64,000 bases of DNA from Lasiodiplodia sp. COLG20 (taxonomy: Eukaryota; Ascomycota; Dothideomycetes; Botryosphaeriales; Botryosphaeriaceae). The notes under the pieces are model-generated. The model searched no databases and had not been told where the DNA came from. It was given only the letters and a program-made list of their open reading frames with translations. Of this stretch, positions 1-12,155 are shown one piece after another; position 1 is the stretch's first letter, and each line of letters begins with the position of its first letter. The position numbers and the translations under genes were made by a program. The DNA lies in NCBI GenBank assembly GCA_009801085.1, contig VNWV01000001.1, positions 4,836,001-4,900,000 on the forward strand, in the 5' to 3' direction.

Positions 1-874
1 CAATTTCTGGTTCGCTTGTTCCCGTCCTCGTTGCTGCCTTCCAGCCCACCCTCCTCATCTCTCCACACTCGACTTGGCTCCAATCTCCGTTCCCGAACAC
101 ATGCGGCGGCGATGTCGCCCTCTGCGGATTTTACCCAAGCCGATCGACGGGACAAGCTCCGGGCCCCGCATCGTGGAGATATCGATGGCGCAGTGCGACG
201 TCTTTGCGGCACACCCCGGCCAACGAATGATTGCTCGCAAATCTCGTCTTTGTGCGACGGCCGTTGCCAGGATCAAGCCGCTTTCCGCACCGCTGGGCCA
301 GAGATTCCTCGCGCTGCTTTCTCATCTGTGGGACCTTTTTTTTTTAGCGGCCGCTGGCCTCAACGTCGACAATGACAAAGTTGTGCGATAAATTATTCTT
401 CAGCCCTGGTAGCCTGAGACGTCGCCGAACTTCCCACCACCCGTTTCCGATGCGAGGTGCTTGCCGTCGATCTAACAATCTTTGGCCCCGATGCTGTGGT
501 CAATACCCTAGGCAAGCGCATCGGGGAAGAAGGGTCAATCTCCGTACCCGCCTCACTTCCATCCTGTCTGCCGCATGCCCTTGTCTGGATCCACAACCAG
601 TCTCTGGTCTGACGGCTGAACATTTCCGCCTGAGAGCCAGAGCCGCTGTCTTGGAAATGCCGTCCCTGCAGCGATACCGCAGTCCTACCAGCTTGATCCC
701 TTCAACGTAAATGCATGCCTTTCCCCGTTGGCTCTTGCATTCCTATCCTCTCCTCGTCGTTCGTTCCAAAAGAACTGGTCCCTGCCCCAGCAGCACTGCA
801 GCGTCCAACTGCTAGTTCTTTTCCAGCTGTGCGCTGCAGAGAAGCGGAATGCTGGAGGCCGCAGTCGCATCGCC
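1..874. other. Leader region without a confident gene
   Basis: There are open frames on both strands but none has splice signals, domain features or codon bias that I can support. The left part is pyrimidine-rich, as in fungal promoters. The right part is probably the promoter and 5' leader of the membrane-protein gene that starts at 875. Confidence 0.4.
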
Positions 875-2318
875 ATGGCATCGTCCTCCACTGCCGACGA
901 GGACAGAAGGTGGATTGTGCTCACCATGGTGTGCTTGGCTTTGACGCTGGGGTTGTCTTCCTTGGCCCTCCGCGGATACGTCAAGCTACGTGTGCGCAAG
1001 ATGGTCACAGCAGATGACTGGATCATGCTGATCGCCGGAGTGAGTACTCTAGGAATCTCTCTTCATCTATCTCGCATGTCTCCTACCCCGATAGACTTTC
1101 ACTTCAAGCAAAGCTCGAGCCACATGGTGGCCGACTTCGCCATGCTCCGCGGCTTCTAAGCGCCACCATGCGCCATGCTGCAGGTTCCGAAAGCCACTCA
1201 GAAAACGGAACCCTCCACTAACAGCCTCACTGGTGCTGTGGCTAGGCTACATGGCTTCTCAGATTGCTGCGTGCGCGAACGGATTCGGCGCTCACACAGC
1301 GGACCTGCGCCAGAACTCGTACTATTATGTCGTTGGCACTGCGCACAACGGCGACGTGGTGGAAGCGCTGCGGGTACATCATTCTTTCTGAAACTTTTTG
1401 CTGACGCGTACAGCTGACACTTTTCACAGTTCTGGTTCGTTTCCACGCTCTTCCACATCGGGACCACCGCCGTCGTTCGCCTCAGTGCCAGCCTCACAAT
1501 CCTTGCCCAGCCATACCCTCGATCTACATTCCGACGCTGGACCGTCATCCTCGATCTCGCCATTGTAACACTCGCCAGCATTGCCTTTGCCATTCTCCTC
1601 GTACTCCAGTGCACTCCGCTCTCAGCGTACTGGTCTCGCAACCGTGCCGAGGCCTCATCGCCTTCGTGCCATTTCGCAACGACTGTGGTGCAGCCCGGGT
1701 GGTACGGTTTTGCCGCATTGAGCTTCGCCGCCAACCTCGTTCTCGCTTTCTTCGCGCTCACGCCAGTGTTGCAGGCCGGCCTATCCTGGCGCAAGCGCGC
1801 CCCCGGCGCGGTGCTCAATCTCTTCTCTGTCACGTAAGCCCGTCACGCTTTCGCATCAACCGTCCGTCCCTCCATCGCCCCAAAAAAAGACACTGACATT
1901 GTCACCACCCCAACTCAGTAGTGTGCTCATGTCTGCCCTCCAGCTCGCGCAGGTCCCGACGCTGCGGGATACCGAGGACTTGACCTTCGCGGCCGGCGAC
2001 TTCGCTTCCTACGCCCTGCTCGTGCCGTCGCTGGCGCTCGTCGCCGCGAATCTGGCGGGGCTGGGCCCGTGGGTGAAGGAGCTGGGCTGGGATGCTGAAG
2101 GCGAGGGCCGCTGGCGGGAGGAGAACAGAGGCTTGCGGATGGGTACGCTGGGACGAAGGAGAGGTCGGTCGGCGATGAATGTCATGAGGGGCCATGGCGA
2201 GGAAGGCGATGAAGCGGTGTTGGATGCGGCGATCGAGGAGGGGCTAGGCAGGTTGGAGAGCACGGGAGCGGAGGCAAGGGCTGTGTCGGGGTCGGAGTTG
2301 GGGCGTGAGAGGGGTTGA
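875..2318 (+). CDS. Rhodopsin-domain (PTH11-like) integral membrane protein
   Basis: This is a polytopic plasma-membrane-type protein of the fungal rhodopsin-domain family. Its ligand is unknown. Exon 1 is 875-1039 and ends with the family's DDW motif in the sequence MVTADDWIMLIAG. Exon 2 ends at 1373 and contains LVLWLGYMASQ and GFGAHTADL. Exon 3 is 1430-1833 with helices such as WTVILDLAIVTLASIAFAI and the SAYWSR/CTPL region. Exon 4 is 1919-2318 and encodes a last helix and a charged cytosolic tail. The introns at 1374-1429 and 1834-1918 fit in phase. The 5' end of exon 2 (somewhere in 1190-1225) does not join cleanly to exon 1 in phase, so either the model there is incomplete or a small exon is missed. 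A second member of this family lies at 43391-45070. Confidence 0.75.
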
Positions 2319-3303
2319 TAGAGAGTAGAAGGAAGGAAGGGAGAGAATTGTGATACCCCATCTGTTGTTTTCTTCTTAGGGTTACTCTTTTTTTCTCTTC
2401 TCGGTTTCGTCGCTGGTATACAATGAGTATATGCCATTCAGGAATGCATGGTGTCCGTCGACTTTCCATCCTTCGGGCTATCCGGCCTCTCGGTCAGAGG
2501 GCTTTTGCAGAGGTGATTATCCATTTCCTTCACCGGGAGCGACATATGTGGGCAGTTGAAGCCATTGTCCGTACGCAAATGTACATTTTTAATTATACAT
2601 TCACGTAGGGACGATTGCTTCAGCTGCTTATGACATGGTCGAGATTCAATTTGCGCTAGCCTCCGGATGCAATAGCCTTCTATAAGCGCCAGCTATTGCT
2701 ACTATTAAGATCTAGCCGGATCTGGAAATTTCTTTCTCTAGCGCAATAGCTACGCGAGGCTGGCCCGACGACAAACTGCAAACACTAATGAGTTGAATGT
2801 AACACTGTAGACAAGAAACAATGCCACCGATAGTGTTGATTGCGGTGTGTTTCGTTGGATGGGCCTGAGTTGGGCCATACTGGTTTTTGCTGGCGCCAGC
2901 TGTGGGAATAGCGGTTATGACGCCATGTCCGTTGGAAGGAAAGGCCGGATGGGTGAAGGGCTGGGTGAAAGAACATGACATACATCACTGATCAGTACGA
3001 GCGAATGCTCGAATCTTCCGTTTCTAGAAATCTCGGGTGGTCGCGAAGGCGGTGGCCCCGGCAACGGGAAAAAGCTGCGGTCATTATCTGTGAGTGCGCA
3101 TATCTGCCGCTCGCCAGTTTTCCGCGCCGACTCTCCCCACCACCCGACCACCTTCCTCCCCACTTCTTCTTCGGAGCTTCCAGGTTCGTCACAACTCCTC
3201 CAGCGCAGTCGCTGCTCTCTAACGCAATTCATCGATTGACCAGGGTCGAAGCGACAAGTTGCGCACACATTTCGCGTTCACAGCATCCCACCAATGTCGC
3301 GAC
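2319..3303. other. Intergenic, no gene seen
   Basis: The 3' flank of the membrane-protein gene is followed by an AT-richer stretch near 2580-2720. The pyrimidine-rich block at 3120-3180 is probably the promoter of the gene starting at 3304. Short open frames here have no supporting features. Confidence 0.4.
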
Positions 3304-5700
3304 ATGGCTGATCCGCCCAACATGGCCCGCGACACGTCCAGCGGAGCAACTGAGCAGGTATGGCCTCCACACCGCGTTTTCTTTTAAGATAAATGTATAC
3401 TCTGCCACTTCAGTCGTATCAGTCGTCTGACAGGCGCATCTTTTCCTCCGCCGAGTCTCAACATCTATACAATCAGGCTGACCGAACACAACCTACAGCT
3501 CCATACGGATCCCACACTTGATGACATCCTTGCAAAGGCCGAAGACCAGATCATGTACAGCTGGGGTAGCACGCCCTACAACTGCATCCCTCCGATCTAC
3601 CGTCCCACTGGCCCGCTTTCGAAGAGCATCATCATTCGTATCTCCAAGCTCGCACTCATCGCTCCGAACAAGAAGGGCCTCCACGTTTCCAAAAAGCTCA
3701 TCATATTGGCGATCCTGGATCGACAGCTTGCGTCAAGCAACAGCGGCACTTTTGACATCCAGGAGGAGGATGTGAGCAACGCCTTGGATAAGATGGTCAA
3801 GCTGCTCACAGCTGTCCGTGACATCAATATTGCGAGATGCATTGATGATTCATTCCTCCGTGGTCATAACTTCAGGTCCGACGATCCCTATGAGTGGGAG
3901 TTTAACACCGTTGTTGCTTTAGGAGATCTCGTGAACCTGACCCGCAAGTATCTCACGCGTGTCACACAAGCTGGCGAGATCTGGCGCACCCACTTTGCAA
4001 CGAGGCTCAAGGCCGACCCTGAAAGCACAAACCATGTCATTGCCGCTGACATTAAGCTTGCTGTCGACGATTTCAAGCGGAGACTGGACGAGGATCAGAC
4101 CACGGGAGCTGATGATGCCGTACGTGATCCAGCTAGCCCCGCATACGACGAGAGGCAGCCGAAATCCACCCAAAGTGGCCATTTCTGCACCACCGGAGCA
4201 ATCTTCCAGCCAGCCCTCCCTCCTCTCACAATTCTGTTGTACATTGGGCAGATGTACTATAACGCAAGAAACCAGCCCGCCCCTAGATTCAAGAATATAC
4301 CAATCATCATGACTCAAGAGGTGGCAACTAAGGGTATGTACTATAACAATGGGGGAGTTGAAAATGTTGGAACATTCCTCAAGCTAGATGGAAGGAACTA
4401 TTCTTACAAGAACTTCTATTCCAACTTGACTGCTATACTGGAGTTGGAGCAACGGTTCGGAAAGCCATTCTGGGAAATTTTCGAATGTCCTGACATTCAA
4501 GCTCAGCAAGCCGTGCGTATTGCGAAGGACATCCTCCCCACCTTGGCTGGGATCACACGCCTTCACAGCATCAACCAGATCGCGACCTTCAAAAATGTCT
4601 GCAGCGAGTACTTCGACAAGTACCCTGACCCAGAGAAGACCTGCAAGTTGACTACCGAAAGCGTTCGACAGCTGAGCAATCTGCTTTCAACTGCAGCCCG
4701 TGCAGATGCGGATGGCGTCAAGTACAAAGGATGGCCTTCGCTCGGCGGCGTCACCGCGGGGCCCGCCACTCCTCTTCCCACTCCAGTCCCCAAGCAACAG
4801 ACACGTCGCCGCATCAGCGAACTCTCGCCCACAAGTGTCAATGAGCAACCCGTCACCAAGAAGCCTAAGCCTTTGTTCAACGCGGCTGCCCGTGCGGCTT
4901 ACGTTGCCAACCATGTCCCGGGTCGTGACGCGATGCTGTACAACTCACCGTATCGCCGCCCAGAAATCGACCGGGCTATCACTCCTGCCGGCAGGTCCCA
5001 ACTCGTTGTCAAGGCCGGTCAGATGCGCGAGTTCGTTCCCAGTCGCCTCCAGGAAATCGGAACCCCTGCCACGCCTACACCGGCATCGCGCATCCCCCTG
5101 TCCCACCGTTCTCCGGAGGGAGAGCTTCAGAATGAGGGTGCTCAGTCTGACCTCGGCACTGACAAAATCAAGCCCACCTTGGGGCTTTCTTCGGTGGAGA
5201 GCAATTCCCTCGCCATTCGCCGAGACGCCCAGGGCGATGACGCTGCTGAAAGCTTGGAGATGGCCGGTAAGCAGGCTGATGAGAACCTTGAGACTCGCAT
5301 GCAGCTGCATGCGGAGACCGCCTTTGACTTTGAGGCATTTACCAAGCTTGGAGAGGAGTTCCAGAACTTCCAGCAGAGGTTCATCGCTACTGCTGAAGGC
5401 ATGCGCTCACAGATGGAGGCTCGAGCGAACCAGGTCGAGAATGCTCTTGGCTCCACTCAGACCGAAGTTCAGGAGCTGAAGCAAAAGCTCCAGGAGGCAA
5501 CGGACAAGATCAAGGAAGCCAATATCAAGGCAGAGACGGCGGAGGAGAAAGCGAAGGAGGCTGATGGCAGGGCGGAGAAGGCCGAGAAAAGGGCGAAGGA
5601 AGCTGAGCAGAAGCTCGACCAGAAGGTCAAAGATCTTCAAGAGCTGGCCGAAAGTTCCCGTAAGCTCTGGACTCAGCTGGCGGAGATTGATAAGAAGTAG
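3304..5700 (+). CDS. Unrecognised coiled-coil protein, long paralogue 1
   Basis: I do not recognise a family. The model is exon 1 at 3304-3357 (ending ...GATEQ), an intron at 3358-3498 with branch GCTGAC and acceptor CTACAG, then exon 2 at 3499-5700, giving 751 aa. Residues about 37-430 look globular (WGSTPYNCIPPIYRP, LALIAPNKKGL, FLKLDGRNYSYKN). A Pro/Thr-rich linker follows with basic clusters TRRR and KKPKP, which could be nuclear signals. The last ~80 residues form an Ala/Glu/Lys coiled coil with heptads (AETAEEKAKEADGRAEKAEKR). It is clearly paralogous to the gene at 20297-22922 over its whole length, including the first-intron position directly after an EQ. There is no signal peptide or membrane segment. 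Its function cannot be assigned. Confidence 0.8.
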
Positions 5701-7890
5701 TTTCCAGGCACACAGTCTAGCTTTCCACTGGGGAATCTTCTTACCAAGATTCAGATTTCGATGTTCTTTTGGTTCTTTTCAGGTTGACCTGAATTCTATT
5801 CAATGGGCTTAACCTTGAGCAAGTAGCTTTTCAATTCCAAAAAATCCCCATAAAGGGAATACTTCATGAAGATGAAGCCTAAACGATGCCCTTTCGTGTT
5901 GGGAAATTATAGAGACGCTCATTTCTACTCCAGTACACCCCATTCCCCTCTATTCTTCTTCTTTCGTTAACTACCCATCTTCGCACTGCACGCTTACGGT
6001 GTACCCTCAAAGTTCTGCCATCGGCTCATTTTTCGTGTTTACGACAGTTGTAAACGGTGCAAAACACTAAAGGTGTTCCTGCGAGCTTCTCCTGCATTTT
6101 CGCTATGGCGGATTCCTGGTCGAGTATCCGTGCGTCCGCTTCCTTGAAGACAGTATTGGTCGTGATTTCTGTGAACCGGTCCAATCGCGCTGCATGTTCG
6201 GTGATAGTCCGGAAGCTTGACTGGTCGTTCTCGACATTGGTAATTTCGGGGTCGTGGTGAGACTCGGTTCCTTGGCCCTTTCGCCGCCGTCTTAGAGTGC
6301 TTGGATCGCTTGGGCGACATTTCGTTGTCGCTGCCCTCTGTCTCCTCGCCGAAGTATGCGCTTAGAAGGTTCCAGATACTTCTTTTCTGTCAGGATCGCG
6401 ATTTTCTTGTTCTTATTCTTTGACGTTAGCGTGGAACAGGGTGCGACTGACATCGAATAGCGTTGATGCGGTGGACTTGGGAGCGAAACTAAGGAGGTGA
6501 ACGGGTGATATATTGAGCTACCCGAAAGAAAGCACTAAATACCCCCCTTGGTCATCGCACCTACCAACAGAGTCTATTCTGCAGGGTGAGCCGCTGCTCT
6601 CAAGTGATGAGTTCGTCATTTTACGCGTGAAAACTTGATCAGAAGGTCAGGTGGAGAACATTAGGTGACGCAAAGGCAAAGAATGAGAACGACAAGGTGT
6701 GGTGAGTCGCAATTAGGCCGTGGCGTAGGTTGGACGTGGCTTCAGTCGATCTGCCATTTCTCCAACCTTATAAGTGATACCGGCGAGTTTCTAAGTTATC
6801 CACGAGAGCCACGTGCGTATGGCTTAGCCAAGATTATGCATACTTGGACTTCGGTGAGAACCTTCGTTCGAACCCGACTCCTGGGGCCGTATTTAGGCCA
6901 TATAACGCAAGTCTACTAGAAGTGCACTGGCCTGCCCGAGAGGGTTGTGCGTTTAGTTATGCGTCGAGTAGGGATGTGGATATAGCTTTAGAAAGCGAAC
7001 TTTTTTTTTTTTAATTATCTAGCTCCTTCTAGCTACTCGCTATTTTCTTTTAAGCTAAGGGCCGCTTAATATTACACTATTTAGTAGAACAGCCTTATAT
7101 ATAATACTAACGAGCTATCTACTTATGCGTGCAGCATAGATTCAAGGGGGAAACAAAATATTAACGACTGCCCGCGGGACCACCGCCCGCCGCTACACCT
7201 TTTTCCTTAGAGACTAATCCCACGTCTTCTGATATTGGAACGACCGAGGCGGAGCACGCAACCTCTGTCGTCGGCTTACTCCCGCCCAGCAAACTTGGGA
7301 TCAATCCGAACGAAGCTTACTGCCACACTTTCAAGGAACCTAAGCTCCCGTCCCTGGCGCCAAACTACTAGCTCTTTCAAATGTCCCGCTCCAAACCAAC
7401 CCCGTGTCCCCCATCGCCCCAGAGGAAATTTTCCACGAAGCCCTCGTCCGCACTCGGAGTCTACGGACCCAAGCTCAACTCGACGAGTTTGTTGCTGAAC
7501 CAGAGACCGAAGCGTGGTAGCCACATCCGCTACACAACATCCGCCTCTTTTCGTGTGTTGTTTACTGTTTGTTAGCTACTGGTGTGTATACATTGTACGC
7601 TGACCTACAGATAACTTATGAGTCATTCTGCGCATTCATCAAACAGCCAGTCTCTTTGTCTTCTAAACGCGGGCGGCACCCCTACAGAATATCACAAGCT
7701 ACCAGATGTGCTGGATGGCTACAGGCGTGCTCGAGTCTGAATCTAGCTAAAGCGCTGCGAATGAGGTCGCTACGGTTATGCTTGTGTGTAAACTAACTGC
7801 ACAGCCTGCGATGATTTCCTGTCTATGAATGCAGGTACGTCAACAATTATACATTATTGATCGCATCACCGGCCTTCTTCACGCCCATTG
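5701..7890. other. Gene-poor, partly TpA-rich region
   Basis: No supportable gene is present. From about 6980 to 7140 the sequence is strongly AT-rich with many TA steps and few CA/TG steps, as expected after repeat-induced point mutation (RIP). The short open frames are not conserved-looking. The region leads into retroelement remains at 7.9 kb, so much of it may be degraded element or LTR sequence. Confidence 0.5.
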
Positions 7891-9130
7891 CGCTGCTATA
7901 TCAGTAGCGCGGCGTTTGTTGATGAGCAAGCCGACCATGTAAAGCGGATCTGCCGATGGCGTTGGATGCCGACGGTCATACTGACTATACAACAACATCC
8001 GAACCTCCGTTCTGATCCGAGGCATGGTGAGAAAACTTAAGAAATACATCGAACACTGCCCCGTCTGCCAGCTGTGTTAGACAAAGCGACACCTGCCTCA
8101 CGGTTAACTGCAACCGATACAGCATCCGGTGCACCGAGAGAAATCCAGGCAATGGATTTTGTTGTCAAATCAACTCCCACTAAGAAGACTTACGATTCAT
8201 TACTCACGATGACTTGCAAGGCAACCAAAGAAATCCTTATGATCAAAGGTAAAGAGGACTGAAACGCCGAAGACTGGGCGGACAAGTGTATCAAGAAAAT
8301 CTTAGGCCATGGATGGGGTCTACCCCCGTGCCCAGATTACGGACCGGGATCCCAAGTTTACTTCCAAGTTCTGGAAACGAGTGTGCACCGAATTAGGGAT
8401 CGCGCAGCACATGACTGCAGCCTTCGTTGTTGAGTCCGCTCGCTTGCAGTTTTGTTTGCTAGTAAGAGTGATTGAGTGTTAATAGATAGAGCTCCGCGCA
8501 GTTTGATCTGTCGCCAGACCTTCGACCGCTTTGTGGCCCGCTTTTTCCGCTGCGCGTTTCTAGGAGCGTTCATTGATAGTTTCTTGATCGCTGGCCCGAG
8601 AAACAGGAGGCTTTAGACTACCCACAAACGCGCGCAGCTGCCTGACAGGAGAAGCTCATTGCTGAACTTGAAAATGGTGCGACAGGGGAGGTTATCATCA
8701 AACAAAGCGTGGGTACGTTCCGGCCTAAGACAGAAGCGGAACATCCTACACTTTCGATGCTGAGGGTGAACAAATTCAAGGACTACTCTGAGGTGAGAGC
8801 AGTAGGAGATAGGTCTGGGTGATATCGATGGTGATTCCAGGGTGGTAATATTGCTTCAAGTGGAAGGGTGCGGTGGACGAGGAGCTGGGTGAGAATGAGA
8901 GGGATATGGTGTGCAGACAGAGGGTGGTGCATCGCCTCGCGGAGCCTTACTGCTTATGAGTGGAAACAGCGAACGATGAAATTACCCAAAAAAGCCAAGT
9001 ACCTCTGGCAGAGTTATCTCAACTCAAGATCATGCATGCCAGGACCCCGGACCCGGATACCGAAGGACGCCCGTTCGACCCCCACCACTGGACCTGGACC
9101 TGGACCTGGAGTTTATAGTGATGTTAGCAA
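7890..9130 (+). mobile_element. Decayed chromodomain-type Ty3/gypsy retroelement (integrase and 3' end)
   Basis: Broken reading frames carry the landmarks of a retrotransposon integrase in the right order. First is a zinc-binding remnant (KYIEHCPVCQL, near 8040-8075). Next is the start of the core domain (AMDFVVKSTPTKKTYDSLL, near 8150-8200) with NAEDWADKCIKKIL near 8265. Then, in another frame, comes ITDRDPKFTSKFWKRVC (near 8335-8385), the D-and-following part of the D,D-35-E core. A short FKWKG motif near 8855-8870 fits a C-terminal chromodomain. Stop codons and frameshifts interrupt it, so it is inactive. Where the LTRs end cannot be seen. Confidence 0.75.
8987..9110 (+). repeat. Dispersed repeat copy A (3' end of gypsy-like element)
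   Basis: This stretch matches the reverse complement of 19130-19270. A near-perfect core of about 55 bp contains TACCTCTGGCAGAGTTATCT, followed by more diverged sequence that includes short GGACCTGG iterations. Because copy A lies just downstream of the integrase/chromodomain remnant, the repeat probably belongs to the 3' part of that element. Confidence 0.8.
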
Positions 9131-9484
9131 GTCCGTTGTTGGGTGCTGTGCTCCCCGAGAGGGGTTGTATTCAGGACGTTCCTTCAGCGGGGAGGCTAGA
9201 ATTCACACAGTGAGCTGAGCATGACTGCCAGGGGGTGCTGTACATCTGAGAATGTAGTCAGCAAATTCGTCTGGCGGCAGGTGATGACGCTAGCTTGATT
9301 TTTTTTTTTGCCCTTCACTCCACCCCAATTATTTTTTCTCTCTTTCTTCTCTCTCTATAGTACCATAGTATTAGTTTGACCTTTTCGCCTCCTCGCCGGC
9401 TACATCTAGAAACGAACAGCCATGTCTATGAATGCGTAATTCTTTGTCTCCCAAAACCGAGCGTCCACCCCCACGAAGCGCTCA

Positions 9485-11155
9485 CTACAAGCTACCAGCA
9501 AACTTGCTCCTCGCCCTGATCCTCTCCCCATACAACACCAACACCCACGGCACCAGAGTCAGCGCCAGAGCGACGCCACCCAAGCAGCTCCCCGCCGGAC
9601 CGTACCCCATGTCCACAAACATGCGCCGCGTCACCAACGTCAGGACGCCGCCCAACCCATTCCTGCAAAAACTCTGCACCGCTAGCGCGGAGCTCGCGAA
9701 GCGGCCGTACGTGTCGGACAGGTAGTTGAAGACGGCGAGGTACACGGAGAAGATGCCCATGGTCGCGACGCCGACGGCCAGCGCCGGCACGACCCAGTGC
9801 ACGTCGGCGCGGCCGGCGGTCCAGCCGAACAGGAACAACCCCGCCGGCAGCAGCGCGCTCTGCACGCAGCTGAAGTACAGCCGGGCCTCGGGCGGCGGCG
9901 GCGGCGCTGCACCGTCGCTCTGGATGAAGCCGCACCGCCGCGCCCACCGCTCCTGGTAGATGCTCACCGGCGTGATAATGACGGCGCCGACGCACATGGC
10001 GGCGAAGACGGCGTTGGACTGCGCGAGTGTGAAGCCGTGTGTCGTGCTGAAGACGAGCGGGACGGCGGCTAGCGCGACGTACAGCACCGCCCATGCGAAG
10101 GCGGCCCACAGCGAGAAGAAGAAGGCGACGGGCTCGGTGAGGAGGAGGTGGAAGGGCCGCGTGAGGGAGGTGGCGATGGTGGCGGCGAGGCTGCCGCGCT
10201 GTTGCTCGTCTTGCTCGCTGCGCCAGCGGATGCGCGGCGGCAGCGGTGACGGGGGGTTGGTTGTCGTTGTCGTTGTTGCGGGTGATGAGGTGAGGAGGCG
10301 GGCGGCGCGCTCCATCTCCTCGTGCAGCGCGTTGAACTCGGCGGCTTTCCAGCGCAGCAGGACGGGGGCGCGCGTCTCGGGGAAGAGGAGGATGAGAAGA
10401 GCGACGAAGACGCCGTCGACGATGGCTTGCGAGTAGAAGATCCACCGCCATGTTGTGTATTGTGCTGTGAAACCGGATGCGATTGCGCCTGTCCCGATTC
10501 CGAAAAGGGCAGTGCATGAGAATAGCGCCATGGGCGTGTTGCGTTTCCCTGGCGGGTAAATGTCTGATATGACGCCGCCCACCATGCTTGAGTATGTCGA
10601 ACTTCCGACTCCGGCGAAGAATCGAGCCAGAAGCATTCTGCAGCGTGTAAGCGAGACGACTTGGACCCGAATGTATTTGCATACTCACCCTGGATAGGAT
10701 CGAGTGAGTCCGCAGCAAAGCTGGCAGACGACAAACAGTAGTCCAGTGCCAATGAAGACCGGTTTCCTGCCGTTGACCTCTGAGAGAGGAGCTAAGGCCA
10801 TGGGAGCCAGAGCGAAGCCCGTCGTGAACATGGTGATGCCGACCAGTGTTGCAACATTGCCAATGTTCCAGTATGCAGACAGTTGCTCCTTGGCAGGACT
10901 GTATCCACTGGCCGCGTGCGAGGCCAAACCTGAGGCAATGTAGCACATCCAGGAAACAGTAGTCCTGCGCCATTTGGACATGTCCTGCGGCGAACGAATG
11001 TTGCTATGTCGAAGTTGCTTTCTCTTCTCGGGGCCTAGGCTATTGAGATGCCGTTGCACTTCAGCCGGCAGAGGCGTGTTGAAGTCGATATATCGGTATT
11101 CCACATGGCCATCGGGTTCCTCGTTGGAAAAGGCAGAGTCGTCCTTCTCGTCCAT
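9485..11155 (-). CDS. MFS transporter, DHA1-type drug/polyamine-like antiporter
   Basis: This is a plasma-membrane proton-coupled exporter of the major facilitator superfamily. The model is exon 1 at 10689-11155 and exon 2 at 9485-10637, with a 51-nt intron that fits in phase (SYPG|MLLARFF), giving 539 aa. A charged N-terminal cytosolic part of about 75 residues precedes the helices. Visible family features are APLSEVNGRKPVFIG after helix 2 (the G-x-x-x-D/N-R-x-G-R/K type loop), RFFAGVGSS in helix 4/5, WRWIFYSQAI (the DHA1 W-R-W-x-F motif) and the C-terminal CRNGLGGVLTLVTRRMF. An in-frame ATG at 11257 could add 34 residues. It lies beside a nitrilase and an OYE on the same strand, so export or uptake of their substrate or product is a reasonable inference. 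Confidence 0.88.
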
Positions 11156-12155
11156 TTCGGTAAGTCTGATTTGTGGAGAACACAACTCGGCTTGGGGGAC
11201 ACAAGACTGACGTTCCTCTGAGGTGCATTTTTCTCGGCATATATGTGGCTTGAACATGTCCTAAGTCTTGATTACAAATGGGCTCTGTTGATTTGCGTGA
11301 CTAACTGACTCGGGAATGCACACTTGGTCGGCAGCGACAACAGCCGGTTATTCCACCATTAAGTCTCGGGATTGCGCCCGAGACACGTTTGCAGGCTAAA
11401 GCACTCCTTCTCTCCGGGATTTATAAGCAATGTGCTTCGAGCACCGCGCTACTTTTTAAGAGAGAGGACTATGACGACAATATCGACAGACGCTAAGTTC
11501 AGAGAGAGTCAACGCTCAGTATCCCTCAGGTGTTACCCCCTTCACGATAGCCATTTGGAGAACACATCACAAATGCTTGATTGACATAACATACTTATGA
11601 ATATATAATTTGTCAAAGCCAGTTTTCATTGTATCGTCCTCGACTTGACGTGACCTTTCTTCATGACATTCTTCCATACGAACTATCCGAGGCTTGGCTT
11701 CGTTTTCGGATTCACAACACTTATGTCTTGCGCAACTACGTCTTTAGTCCTTATCGCGAAAATTATGCAGGGAATTGCGTCATATTCCGAAGGAGACTGT
11801 GTCATATTTCTACGTGTTCGTTGCGGTGAGCGGAATATTGAACTACCCCAATTTTCTACCCCAACCTACTCCAACGACTATTACTTCAGCAATCTTAGCG
11901 TCCCTGGCCAGTACAGATTTTCTACTTGTCTGAGGCAATTGAAGAACCTGAAAATGCTGTGCCGAGATGTAATGGACTCTAGATGCGTTGTCTTAGTTAG
12001 CTTGTCTGCATTGTTTATCGAAATCCCATATTCTCAAGCCAAGCAATATTGGTGACAACGCATGTATCTTGTTTCTACCCATCATTCCTTTCAAGTGAGA
12101 TGTATATGAGCCAGCTTAATGAGCATGCCACTAAGAACATGGTCTAATCATCCCC
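11156..12155. other. Intergenic, no gene seen
   Basis: This holds the promoter of the MFS gene on the left and the 3' flank of the nitrilase on the right. Open frames near 11629-12055 have no recognisable features. Confidence 0.4.

Noticed and set aside
6855..6885. Possible tRNA B-box (CGTTCGAACCC)
   Set aside because: No matching A-box and no cloverleaf could be built around it. The same word type also occurs in repeat copy B.
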